NCBI GenBank assembly: GCA_018715425.1
Contig: DVLR01000139.1
Coordinates: 1 to 38,173 of the forward strand
DNA: 38,173 bases
Direction: 5' to 3'
Origin: Candidatus Merdenecus merdavium
GTDB taxonomy: Bacteria > Bacillota > Clostridia > Lachnospirales > Lachnospiraceae
In this document: piece by piece, positions 25,715 to 34,824 of the stretch
Numbering within the stretch: position 1 is the stretch's first letter
Layout of the letters: every line of letters begins with the position of its first letter
Translations under genes and position numbers: made by a program
Notes under the pieces: generated by a model
Told to the model about the DNA's origin: nothing
The model's input: the letters and a program-made list of their open reading frames with translations, nothing else
Databases searched by the model: none

Positions 25715-27943
25715 ATGAGAAAAAGAATAGAAATCATGGATGGTTGGAGATTTATAAAAGAGAATATTACGGCGGAGAACGCCTCTATGGCAGGAGGAGA
25801 TTCTATAACCCTGCCACATACATGGAATGCACTGGACGGACAGGACGGCGGCAATGACTATTACCGTGGAACTTGCTGGTATGTCAGAAAATTTAAAAAA
25901 CCAGAAATCCAAGATAATGAAGAGACCTGGATGGAGTTTGAAGGAGTGGCAATGAGGGCAAAGGTTTATGTGAATGGATCTTTTGCAGGAAGTCACGATG
26001 GAGGTTATTCAACGTTTCGTGTAAATGTAACGGAGTATTTGAAGGATGAAAATACGGTGGCTGTATCTGTAGACAACAGCTATACGAGAGAAGTATATCC
26101 ACAGAAGGCAGATTTTACATTTTACGGGGGGATCTACAGAACCGTATCTGTATTGACCGTTCCAAAAGGGCATTTTACATTGGGATATTATGGAGGTAGC
26201 GGCGTGAAAGTGACACCTCACATAGAAGGAGAGAATGCCCGTATTGTGATAGAAGCATGGACGGAAAATGCAGTCGAAGGTGAAAAAGTTACTTTCATAG
26301 TTCTGGATGCAGAGGGAAATAAAGTTGCAGATGCAAAAACAGATATTTCTGAGAATTATACAAAGGTAGAAGTTTCGCTTGAACAGGTACATTTGTGGAA
26401 CGGCAAAAAAGATCCGTATTTGTATACATTGAAAGCAGAACTTGAAAGTGGAGATGAAGTTGAGGAGAAATTTGGCTGCCGTACATTTTCCATTGACCCG
26501 GAGAAAGGATTTTTCTTAAATGGAGAAAGCTATCCTTTATGCGGAGCAGCGAGACATCAGGACCGTCAGGGAGTGGGAAATGCACTGACAAAAGAGATGC
26601 ACGAGGAAGATATGCAGATGATGTTGGAGATGGGGGCGAATACAATCCGCATGGCACATTATCAGCACGACCAGTATTTCTATGATCTGGCAGATCAATA
26701 TGGAATGATTGTTTGGGCAGAAATTCCATATATTACAGAACATATGCCAGAAGGAAGAGCAAATACCATTTCCCAGATGACAGAATTGGTTGTTCAGAAT
26801 TATAATCATCCTTCAATTGTGTGCTGGGGGTTGTCCAATGAAATTACAGCAACAGGCGGTGTGACAGAGGACCTAGTAGAAAACCACAAAATTTTGAACG
26901 ATCTTTGTCATCAGTTGGATCAGAACAGACCGACAACGATGGCGCATGTGTTTATGCTTGATCCAGAGGACGAGTTGGTAATGCTCCCCGATATTCGTTC
27001 TTATAATCTGTACTACGGATGGTATGTAGGGGATGTAGAAGAAAATGATAGCTGGTTTGACCATTTTCATGAAAAGCATCCAGATACAGTGATGGGATTG
27101 TCAGAGTATGGTGCGGATGCGAACCCGCAATATCAGAGTATATCACCGGAGAAAAATGACTATACAGAAAGCTATCAGGCACTTTATCATGAACATATGT
27201 TGAAAATGTGGAGCGAGCGTCCATATATCTGGGCGATGCATGTATGGAACATGTTTGACTTTGCCGCAGACGGAAGAGAAGAAGGCGGAAAACCAGGACA
27301 GAATCAGAAAGGACTTGTAACATTTGACAGGAAGATCAAGAAAGATGCCTTTTATATCTACAAAGCATATTTATCAAAAGAGCCGTTTGTACATCTGTGT
27401 GGAAGTCGTTATGTGGATAGAACAGAGAAAGAGACCGAAATCAAGGTGTATTCCAATCAATCAGAAGTGACCTTGTATGTGGATGGAGAACTAGTGGAAA
27501 CAAAGCAGGCTGAAAAGGTATTTTGTTTCCGTGTGCCGATCAGTAGGGAGCATGTGATTGAGGCTGTGAGTGGAGATATTTCAGACCAGATGAAGATTCG
27601 CTACACAGAGACGGCAAACAAAGGTTATATTTGTCCAGGACGTGAAGTAATCAATTGGTTCGACAGAGACGATATGCAGGAAAGAGAAGGATATTTTTCT
27701 ATCAAGGATAGTGTTGCTTCAATCAAAGGGGTGCCAGAAGCTGCAGCGCTAATGGCAACAATGATGGAAAAGGTCACAGCTGCATACGGAGATGTGGCGA
27801 AAAATGTGAAACTGCCAGAAGAAATGGTGCGAAAAATGGAAGCAATGTCTCTGGAGACATCTTTGAAACAGGCAGGTAAGGCAGTCACCACAGAGATGAT
27901 TGTGGAATTGAACCGGAAACTCAACGAAATTAAAAAAATGTGA
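25715..27943 (+). CDS. GH2 family beta-galactosidase/beta-glucuronidase-type enzyme
   Basis: The 742-residue cytoplasmic enzyme begins with the GH2 sugar-binding fold (LPHTWNALDGQDGGNDYYRG) and an Ig-like domain. The barrel follows with acid/base E376 in CWGLSNEI and nucleophile E464 in VMGLSEYGA. Then there is a late beta domain (YVDGELVETKQAEKVF) and a helical C-terminal module (660-742) that resembles parts of the GH3 and second GH43-like proteins. The ATG at 25715 has AAAGGA 6 bases upstream. The gene begins 18 bases after the GH43 reading ends. GH2 members hydrolyse beta-galactosides, glucuronides or arabinosides, and the specificity is not readable. Confidence 0.92.
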   Translation: MRKRIEIMDGWRFIKENITAENASMAGGDSITLPHTWNALDGQDGGNDYYRGTCWYVRKFKKPEIQDNEETWMEFEGVAMRAKVYVNGSFAGSHDGGYSTFRVNVTEYLKDENTVAVSVDNSYTREVYPQKADFTFYGGIYRTVSVLTVPKGHFTLGYYGGSGVKVTPHIEGENARIVIEAWTENAVEGEKVTFIVLDAEGNKVADAKTDISENYTKVEVSLEQVHLWNGKKDPYLYTLKAELESGDEVEEKFGCRTFSIDPEKGFFLNGESYPLCGAARHQDRQGVGNALTKEMHEEDMQMMLEMGANTIRMAHYQHDQYFYDLADQYGMIVWAEIPYITEHMPEGRANTISQMTELVVQNYNHPSIVCWGLSNEITATGGVTEDLVENHKILNDLCHQLDQNRPTTMAHVFMLDPEDELVMLPDIRSYNLYYGWYVGDVEENDSWFDHFHEKHPDTVMGLSEYGADANPQYQSISPEKNDYTESYQALYHEHMLKMWSERPYIWAMHVWNMFDFAADGREEGGKPGQNQKGLVTFDRKIKKDAFYIYKAYLSKEPFVHLCGSRYVDRTEKETEIKVYSNQSEVTLYVDGELVETKQAEKVFCFRVPISREHVIEAVSGDISDQMKIRYTETANKGYICPGREVINWFDRDDMQEREGYFSIKDSVASIKGVPEAAALMATMMEKVTAAYGDVAKNVKLPEEMVRKMEAMSLETSLKQAGKAVTTEMIVELNRKLNEIKKM

Positions 27944-28018
27944 TATAAAAAGACATAAAAAAATGAATATTGAGCCCAATGGGAATTTATGCTAGGAATA
28001 GGACAGAGGACGGAAGAA

Positions 28019-28046
28019 GGGGATATCTGAAATTTCAGATATCCCC
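28019..28046. terminator. perfect 28-base palindrome between convergent genes
   Basis: GGGGATATCTGAAA (28019-28032) is followed directly by its exact complement (28033-28046). It overlaps the 3' end of the AraC gene. It lacks a T run but probably acts as a bidirectional terminator between the GH2 and AraC genes. Confidence 0.65.
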
Positions 28047-29288
28047 TGTCTGATGGTATGTGTTCCGATATTCACTTGGAGAAAGACCTGTTTGTTCTTG
28101 AAAAACTCTCGTAAAGTAACTTCGTGAGGAGTAGTTCAGCTCTTGGCTAATATCCTGAATATTGTGATCTGAAGCACTTAGAAGTAGTTTTGCATGTTCT
28201 ATTTTTTTCTGATTAATGTATTCATTGATTGACAGACCAGTTTCCTTTTTGAATTTTTTAGTAAGATAATATTCGGCATAGCCAACAAGTTTTGCCAAAG
28301 AACTAACGGAAATCTTTTCACATACATGCATCTTGATATAATCGCAACAGGTAAGAATGGGTGTTGATAGTGACATTTCTTCTTTTGCTCTTTTTATGGA
28401 GTGTACTCGGCGAATAAAATCGTCATACATTGTATGATTCAGGTTCGCAAGCTCAGACATGGTCTTAGAGTTCTCAACCATATCTGTGTAAAAATCGCAT
28501 AAATTGTAAGCAGTGGCTGGAGGAAGTCCACCTTTGATAGCAGCGCGGCTTGCTAGTGTAATAAAAATAATAGAAGAATTTTTCCCTCTTCTCAAAGAGG
28601 TATTTCCTTTCATTTGCACTCCATTACTTATTAAAGCGGCTGATTCCAATACAGAAGAGTAGTTCAAATTGCCATCTTCAATCATGGTAAGCATCCGGCG
28701 CTCTATCGTATTGACACCTAGATGCAGAGAGGTGTGAGAGGTTTCTGCCTCCGAATTACCATCTACTCTACCGAAAAATGTTTCGGAATCATTTTGCTGA
28801 TGATGAATCTGGTCAATGGTTATATGGTGACCATTGACACAATACTCCAACATCAAAGTATATTGAAAAAGATTAGATGAAGAGATCGTAGGAATGGTTT
28901 CCAATATTTTTTCAGCTTCTCTTTGCATTTTAATAGAAATAGATTTTTGTCGAATCTGTTTTTTTAATTCAGGTAAAGCAGATTCATTGATAAAAAAGGG
29001 ACCCATAATGTGGATTTGCTGAATACTTTCGTCAAGAGTATTTTTCTCCATAACAGCAATCCACATCAAGCTTTCTTGATCGTACAGAAAAACGGGAAGA
29101 GTGTGTGATTGGATATAGTCCCACAAATATGTCTTACATTTAGAGGCAGAAAAGATAGCATCCAAAATTAGAGGGTTTTGATAGGAACTATCCTGAAGTT
29201 TTAAGGATGTATCGTAAATCCAAAAATATATCTCATGACAGCAGCAGAGAAATTCTTCTAAGAGTTTTAATCGTTCTTTTATAAACAT
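28035..29288 (-). CDS. AraC-family transcriptional regulator
   Basis: The 417-residue regulator has an N-terminal sensory part (about 1-310) without membrane helices, containing the segment IHIMGPFFINE typical of long clostridial AraC regulators. A two-HTH AraC domain is at the C-terminus (about 315-413), with SVSSLAKLVGYAEYYLTKKF and IQDISQELNYSSRSYFTRVF. The start at 29288 has AGGAGA about 9 bases upstream. It lies in the middle of the carbohydrate locus, convergent with GH2 and divergent from the symporter. It is the likely activator of both hydrolase transcripts. Confidence 0.93.
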   Translation of the reverse strand: MFIKERLKLLEEFLCCCHEIYFWIYDTSLKLQDSSYQNPLILDAIFSASKCKTYLWDYIQSHTLPVFLYDQESLMWIAVMEKNTLDESIQQIHIMGPFFINESALPELKKQIRQKSISIKMQREAEKILETIPTISSSNLFQYTLMLEYCVNGHHITIDQIHHQQNDSETFFGRVDGNSEAETSHTSLHLGVNTIERRMLTMIEDGNLNYSSVLESAALISNGVQMKGNTSLRRGKNSSIIFITLASRAAIKGGLPPATAYNLCDFYTDMVENSKTMSELANLNHTMYDDFIRRVHSIKRAKEEMSLSTPILTCCDYIKMHVCEKISVSSLAKLVGYAEYYLTKKFKKETGLSINEYINQKKIEHAKLLLSASDHNIQDISQELNYSSRSYFTRVFQEQTGLSPSEYRNTYHQTGDI

Positions 29289-29461
29289 ATCTTGTTTCTC
29301 CTATATAGAAATATAAAGATTCTTTACATATGAGAACCTTGTTATCAGTTTACCTAAAATCTATTATAAGGGATATGAAGATAAAATAATAGATCTAATG
29401 TATAAAAATTTGACTTTCATTTAAATAAAAGCGAAATAGTTATCCATATAAGGAAAAAGTA

Positions 29462-29491
29462 TTCTTTAGTTAGTACAAAAAAATGTATAAT
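29462..29491 (+). promoter_or_regulatory. promoter of the GPH symporter operon
   Basis: TTCTTT (29462-29467), 18 bases, perfect TATAAT (29486-29491). The poor -35 and good -10 suggest an activator-dependent promoter, consistent with the divergent AraC gene. The 250-base divergent region 29289-29543 holds no gene. Confidence 0.55.
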
Positions 29492-29543
29492 AAGACCTAT
29501 GAAAAGTACTTTTTGCATAGAAAACTTTAAGGAGTGTAGGGAA

Positions 29544-30935
29544 ATGAAGAAAGAAAAACAAAAGAATCCGAACAGACTTTCGGTGGGTAAATTTTTTGCA
29601 TGGAAAACAAGGGATGTCTCTCTGGCAGCTATTACGGTTATTATATCAGGGTACCTGATGATGTTTTGTACCGATACCTTAGGGATGTCCGCAGCTCTTG
29701 TGGGAAGTTTGATGATGGCATCAAAGATATTCGACGGAATTACAGATATTTTTGCAGGATATATTGTAGATAATACAAATACGAAGCTGGGAAAAGGGCG
29801 TCCTTATGAAATTGCAATTATTTTTGCGTGGCTTTCAACTGTATTGCTGTTTTTTGCAGATGAAAGCTGGTCAATGACTGCAAAATCAATTTGGGTATTT
29901 ACCATGTATTCCTTTGTATATTCTATCTTTTCAACATTGCTGACAGCCTGTGGCACTCCATATACAGTTCGTGCATTCAGTGGAAACCGCGTAGTGATAA
30001 CCAAGGTCGCTTCTTATGGGGGAATCGTTTCCATGGGTGGATCGATTATTGTTTCTTTACTTTTTCCAAGGATGATGGCTAAGCTTGTAATTTCTGCTAA
30101 TGGAGGAAGTGATGGATGGAGACAATTGATTGTCATGTTTGCAATTCCACTGGCTTTCATTGGAATTTTGCGATTCATCTTTGTAAAAGAGGATCCATCT
30201 ATTGATGCAGGAAAGAGCCCACATATTAGTATAAAAGAAGCAGGGCAGATGATTCGAATGAATAAATATGCATGGAGCCTTGCAGGTGTTGTAGGAATCT
30301 ATAATATGGTAGTAGGATTCGGAGCTGGAAGTTATTATTTTAGGTATATAGTAGGAGACATTTCGGCTTTCGGGCTTGTGGGTGTTTTGGGAATGCTGTT
30401 GTTACCAGTGATGTTTATTTTTCCCGCTTTGATTCGAAAGCTTGGGGTATCCAAGCTGTTTATTATAAGTGGTATTTTGGCCGCAGCAGGATATCTGCTT
30501 GTGTTTTTTGCAAAAGATAATATGGCAATGTTATACAGTGGAATTATCATGAGTACGATAGTCTCTCTTCCGATTTCCTATCTGCAGGTTCCTTGTATCA
30601 TGGATCTTTCTACATATAATGAATACAAAGGTATGCATCGTATGGAAGGGACAACAACAGTTGTGATTAACTTTGTTACGAAAATATTAAGTGGTCTTGG
30701 TGCTGGTTTAGCAGGAGTTTTACTTGGTGCATCTGGATTTGTTTCCACAACTGGAAGTGAGACTGTTGTACAGCCAGATAGCGCAATTTTTATGATCCGC
30801 GGTCTCTACAGCCTTATTCCATTAATTTGTATGATACTTATTATTTTATGTGCATTTTATTTCGGAAGACTTGAAAAGAAGATGCCTGAAATTGAAAAAG
30901 TTGTCAAAGAGAAAAAAGAAGCTATGACAAATTAG
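29544..30935 (+). CDS. GPH-family glycoside:cation symporter (MFS)
   Basis: The 463-residue protein has about 12 membrane helices. The N-terminal region (LSVGKFFAWKTRDVSLA, MMASKIFDGITDIFAGYIVD) and the cytoplasmic motif DNTNTKLGKGRPYEI are diagnostic of the glycoside-pentoside-hexuronide family (MelB/XynB type). It imports glycosides or short oligosaccharides with Na+ or H+. I choose the ATG at 29544 with AAGGAG 9 bases before it over the upstream ATG at 29499. The GH3 gene starts 36 bases after its stop, forming one operon. Confidence 0.92.
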   Translation: MKKEKQKNPNRLSVGKFFAWKTRDVSLAAITVIISGYLMMFCTDTLGMSAALVGSLMMASKIFDGITDIFAGYIVDNTNTKLGKGRPYEIAIIFAWLSTVLLFFADESWSMTAKSIWVFTMYSFVYSIFSTLLTACGTPYTVRAFSGNRVVITKVASYGGIVSMGGSIIVSLLFPRMMAKLVISANGGSDGWRQLIVMFAIPLAFIGILRFIFVKEDPSIDAGKSPHISIKEAGQMIRMNKYAWSLAGVVGIYNMVVGFGAGSYYFRYIVGDISAFGLVGVLGMLLLPVMFIFPALIRKLGVSKLFIISGILAAAGYLLVFFAKDNMAMLYSGIIMSTIVSLPISYLQVPCIMDLSTYNEYKGMHRMEGTTTVVINFVTKILSGLGAGLAGVLLGASGFVSTTGSETVVQPDSAIFMIRGLYSLIPLICMILIILCAFYFGRLEKKMPEIEKVVKEKKEAMTN

Positions 30936-30971
30936 GCATAGAAGATTTAAAGTATGAATGGGAGAAACCTT

Positions 30972-33269
30972 ATGAAGAATGAAGAAATCAGACAGCTAGT
31001 AGAACAGTTGACATTGGAAGAAAAAGCATCTCTTTGCTCTGGAAAGGATATGTTTTCCACCCAGGATATTCCACGACTGCAAATACCTTCCTGCACTCTA
31101 TCCGACGGCCCTCATGGAGTAAGGAAGCAGGAAGGAGAGCAAGACTTCATGGGTCAGAATGTTAGTGTAACGGCCACTTGCTTTCCAGCTGCCTGTGCCA
31201 CTGGTTCCAGCTTCGATCCAGAGCTTTTGAAAGAAATGGGGCAGTCGTTGGGACAGAATTGCCAAAAAGAACATGTACAGGTTTTATTAGGTCCAGGAAT
31301 TAATATTAAGCGAAGTCCTTTGTGTGGAAGAAATTTTGAATATTTCAGTGAAGACCCCTATGTATCAGGTGTACTTGGTGCTGCTTATATAAAAGGTGTT
31401 CAGTCAGAGGGTGTTGGAACATGTTTGAAGCATTTTTTAGCTAATAGCCAGGAAAATAGAAGACGTACACAGTCATCAGAGATGGATGAACGTACCTTGA
31501 GAGAAATCTATATCTCTGCTTTTGAGTATGCATTAAAAGAAAGTAAACCTTGGTCAGTGATGGCCTCCTATAATAAAATACATGGGATTTATGCTACAGA
31601 AAATAAAACTTATTTAAAAACACTTTTACGTGATGAATGGAACTATGAAGGGGCTGTAATAAGTGATTGGGCAGCGGTTCATGATCGGGTAGAAGTAGTA
31701 AAAGGTGGCTGCGCATTAACAATGCCAGGAGATAAAGGTCAGGACCATCTTATTATAGAAGCAGTGGAAAACGGAGAACTCTCCCTGAAAGATTTGGATT
31801 CCTGCTGTGAACAGATGATCGGACTGGCTATGAAGGGAAAAAAGGGAAGCCGAGAAGTACTTCCCTATGATTATGAAAAAGCCCATGAGCTTGCACGGAA
31901 AGTTTCAGAAGAATCTATGGTATTGTTGAAGAACGAAGAACATGTGCTGCCAATAGATTCTCAACAAAAGAAGATTGCCATGATAGGAAAGTTTGCAGAG
32001 ATACCAAGATATCAAGGACGGGGATCTTCTCAAATCAACGCATATCGTGTTCCATCCATCTTGGATGTGGTTAAGGACGAGAAAGATGTCTGCTATACAG
32101 AAGGATTTGATTTTGGAGAAGAAACGGATAAGGAAAAATTATTACAGGCTGTTATGCTTGCTCAAAAATCAGATGTTGCTGTAATTTTTGCCGGATTACC
32201 TCCAGTTATGGAGTCCGAAGGATATGACCGCTGGACCATGAAGCTGCCCCTTTGTCAAAATGAGCTGATTGAAGCTGTCAGTAATGTTCAGAAGAATACC
32301 ATTGTTGTACTTCAAAATGGAAGCCCAGTTGAAATGCCATGGGCGGATAAAGTGAATGGTATCGTAGAAGCTTATCTTGGCGGAGAAGCTGTATGTGAAG
32401 CAATATGGAATGTATTAACAGGCAAAGTCAATCCTTCGGGACATCTTGCAGAGACATTTCCTAAAAAATTATCGGATAACCCCAGTTATTTATTCTGGCC
32501 AGGGGAAGGAGACCGTGTGGAATATAATGAAGGTATTTATGTAGGATACCGCTATTATGCCACAAAGGAGATGGATGTTCAGTTTCCCTTTGGTCACGGA
32601 TTAAGTTACACAACTTTTGAATATACAGACTTATCTGTTGATCGAGATACATTTTCGGCAGGAGACACCATTCAGGCAGATGTAACAGTAAAAAATACAG
32701 GAAACAGAGCAGGAAAGGCATTGGTGCAACTTTATGTAGGAGTATTGTTAAATACTATGACCGTAAAGCGTCCCGTCAGGGAACTGAAAGGATTTAAAAA
32801 AGTATTCTTAAATCCTGGCGAGAGCAGGACCATTTCCTTTACACTGGATAAGCGCGCATTTGCTTACTGGGATAAAGAAGCTCATAATTGGAGAGTTGCA
32901 GAAGGAACCTACGAAATTCAGGCGGGATGGTCAGCAGAGGAAGTATGTCTGGGTAAACAGATAGAAGCAGAAGACGAATTTATTCCAACAGGAATAGTAT
33001 ATACCATTATGACACCAATCTGCGATGTGAAGAAGAATCCTGTGGGAAAAGAGTTTCTGACCCGAATCATGCCTATGGCAGAAGGAATTATAAAACGCAT
33101 GGGTAAAAATAAAGGCAGTGAACCTATGCCTTATGAAGAATTACGACCTTTGAATATGGGATTGCTCTCAGAACCTTTGCAGACTTTGAAGAGGATGCTG
33201 CCCAATATAACAGAGGATGAGTGGAAGAGCGTATTGGCTGAAATGAACAGTATAGAACGAATAGAGTAA
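30972..33269 (+). CDS. GH3 family glycosidase (beta-glucosidase type)
   Basis: The 765-residue cytoplasmic enzyme has an N-terminal (beta/alpha)8 domain with KHFLANSQENRR and nucleophile D232 in VISDWAAVHD. An alpha/beta sandwich with EGYDRWTMKLP follows, then a fibronectin-III-like domain (VTVKNTGNRAGKALVQLYV). A helical C-terminal extension of about 89 residues (677-765) is related to the GH2 tail. The ATG at 30972 with GGAGAAA 6 bases upstream is preferred to 30954. The family releases beta-glucose, xylose or arabinose from non-reducing ends. It is co-transcribed with the symporter. Confidence 0.93.
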   Translation: MKNEEIRQLVEQLTLEEKASLCSGKDMFSTQDIPRLQIPSCTLSDGPHGVRKQEGEQDFMGQNVSVTATCFPAACATGSSFDPELLKEMGQSLGQNCQKEHVQVLLGPGINIKRSPLCGRNFEYFSEDPYVSGVLGAAYIKGVQSEGVGTCLKHFLANSQENRRRTQSSEMDERTLREIYISAFEYALKESKPWSVMASYNKIHGIYATENKTYLKTLLRDEWNYEGAVISDWAAVHDRVEVVKGGCALTMPGDKGQDHLIIEAVENGELSLKDLDSCCEQMIGLAMKGKKGSREVLPYDYEKAHELARKVSEESMVLLKNEEHVLPIDSQQKKIAMIGKFAEIPRYQGRGSSQINAYRVPSILDVVKDEKDVCYTEGFDFGEETDKEKLLQAVMLAQKSDVAVIFAGLPPVMESEGYDRWTMKLPLCQNELIEAVSNVQKNTIVVLQNGSPVEMPWADKVNGIVEAYLGGEAVCEAIWNVLTGKVNPSGHLAETFPKKLSDNPSYLFWPGEGDRVEYNEGIYVGYRYYATKEMDVQFPFGHGLSYTTFEYTDLSVDRDTFSAGDTIQADVTVKNTGNRAGKALVQLYVGVLLNTMTVKRPVRELKGFKKVFLNPGESRTISFTLDKRAFAYWDKEAHNWRVAEGTYEIQAGWSAEEVCLGKQIEAEDEFIPTGIVYTIMTPICDVKKNPVGKEFLTRIMPMAEGIIKRMGKNKGSEPMPYEELRPLNMGLLSEPLQTLKRMLPNITEDEWKSVLAEMNSIERIE

Positions 33270-33275
33270 GAAAAT

Positions 33276-33310
33276 CCCCTGTTCAATTTCTGAGAGAAGT
33301 TGAACAGGGG
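33276..33310 (+). terminator. hairpin between GH3 and the second GH43-like gene
   Basis: The perfect 11-bp arms CCCCTGTTCAA (33276-33286) and TTGAACAGGGG (33300-33310) start 6 bases after the GH3 stop, followed by TAGCTTGTTT. It probably ends or attenuates the transcript so that the next gene is made at a lower level. No separate promoter is seen for that gene. Confidence 0.65.
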
Positions 33311-33342
33311 TAGCTTGTTTGCATCGAAGGGAGATAAAATAT

Positions 33343-34722
33343 ATGATTTATGGAATTGATATGCAGATCAGACAGACGAATGAAGATGAGAAAGCAGCAG
33401 CATTGTTAGACAAATATATACCTGAGATGAGAGGGATGGCAGCTTCTAACAAGGAGGCAGGTGGATTTTCTATCAGAATGCTTTCCAAATATATGAATGG
33501 AGCTGTTTCAGAAGAAACACTTAAACAATTGGATCAAGAACTAAAAAAACTAGGAATAGAAAATGGGGGTATATCTCCAGCGGAAAAAGAACGGATAAAA
33601 CTGTATCAGCAAATTGCTGCAAAGGATGCTTCCAAGAAAAATGAAAAAGAAATATTTTGTAATACAGAAGTAAGACCTGGAGAAATATGGAGAGATACAA
33701 GAGGCAATCGAATAGAGGCACATGCTGGAGGTATGCTTTACGAAGACGGAGTATATTACTGGTATGGGGAGAATAAAGAACATACAGACGGTATATCTCG
33801 TATCTGGACATGGGGAATTCGCCTATATGCCTCCAGGGATTTCTATAATTGGACAGATATGGGACTGATCATCCCACCTGTTTTGGATGATCCAAACTCC
33901 GATCTTTTTCCAGAGAAAAGAGTGGATAGACCTCATATTGTTAAAAATAAAAAAACTGGAAAATATGTCTGCTGGCTGAAACTATGCGGTGCCAGTGCAA
34001 GCTTTGTCGTATTGACTGCAGACAAACTAACTGGTCCATATACTGTTGTACGAGAGCAATATAATCCTTTTGGAATGAAAATAGGAGATTTTGATATTTC
34101 CGTGGATGAAGACAATCAGATTGCCTATTTATATTGTGATGCAGAACATGATATGATCGTTGGCATAAGGTTGGATGAGACCTATACAGAAGGTATGGAG
34201 ATCGTATCCAAGCAATATGAACATCTTCATCCGCCATTTTGCAGAGAGGCCGTAACGGTATTTGAAAGAAAGAAGAGACTGTATATGCTGACAAGTGGAA
34301 TGACGGGATATGTGCCTAATCAGAGTGATTCTGCTGTAGCGGGTGGCTATGAGGACACTTTTGTAAGTATTGGTGATCCACATGTAAAGGATGCATCCAT
34401 GGCTTCCTTTAACAGCCAGATAGGTCAGGTGTTTAAGGTGCCAGGAAAGAAAGATTTATATGTGACGATAGCGGACCGATGGGTACCAGAATATATAGTG
34501 GATTACAAACGGGCAGATATTTTAAGACGTGCCATTGCTTCTAACCACGCTCCTGAAAAATATCAGGTAACAGATGAAGAGAAAAGAGAATTAATGAAAG
34601 CGCCCATGTTAGAAAGTGCCAATACACATCTTGCAACTTATGTGCTTCTCCCTATTTGTTTCGATGGGGATAAACTAAAGATTGAGTGGAAAGATAGTTG
34701 GAAGTTGGAGGATTATGAGTAA
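33343..34722 (+). CDS. GH43-like five-bladed glycosidase with N-terminal helical module
   Basis: The 459-residue protein is cytoplasmic. Residues 1-70 form a helical module (DEKAAALLDKYIPEM, FSIRMLSKYMNGAVSEETL) that resembles the tails of the GH2 and GH3 proteins. From about residue 118 a beta-propeller enzyme follows: GEIWRDTRGNRIEAHAGGML, YYWYGENKE, DRPHIVKN and GDFDISVDED, and a later glutamate in FCREAVTVFERK. This pattern resembles GH43 subfamilies with exo-beta-1,3-galactanase-like sequences. The activity is inferred only at family level. The ATG at 33343 has AAGGGAG 10 bases upstream, preferred over the in-frame TTG at 33319. Confidence 0.8.
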   Translation: MIYGIDMQIRQTNEDEKAAALLDKYIPEMRGMAASNKEAGGFSIRMLSKYMNGAVSEETLKQLDQELKKLGIENGGISPAEKERIKLYQQIAAKDASKKNEKEIFCNTEVRPGEIWRDTRGNRIEAHAGGMLYEDGVYYWYGENKEHTDGISRIWTWGIRLYASRDFYNWTDMGLIIPPVLDDPNSDLFPEKRVDRPHIVKNKKTGKYVCWLKLCGASASFVVLTADKLTGPYTVVREQYNPFGMKIGDFDISVDEDNQIAYLYCDAEHDMIVGIRLDETYTEGMEIVSKQYEHLHPPFCREAVTVFERKKRLYMLTSGMTGYVPNQSDSAVAGGYEDTFVSIGDPHVKDASMASFNSQIGQVFKVPGKKDLYVTIADRWVPEYIVDYKRADILRRAIASNHAPEKYQVTDEEKRELMKAPMLESANTHLATYVLLPICFDGDKLKIEWKDSWKLEDYE

Positions 34723-34759
34723 ATCATGCAGTAGTGTGAATGAACAGGTTTTATTTCAA

Positions 34760-34791
34760 GGAACAGCCCCTTCCTCAGAAGGGGCTGTTCC
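34760..34791. terminator. strong hairpin ending the carbohydrate locus
   Basis: GGAACAGCCCCTTC (34760-34773) pairs perfectly with GAAGGGGCTGTTCC (34778-34791) around the loop CTCA. It lies between the GH43-like gene and the convergent transporter gene, and probably terminates both. Confidence 0.85.
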
Positions 34792-34824
34792 TATACCGTT
34801 ATTTAAAAGTTGCTATGTCAGAAG

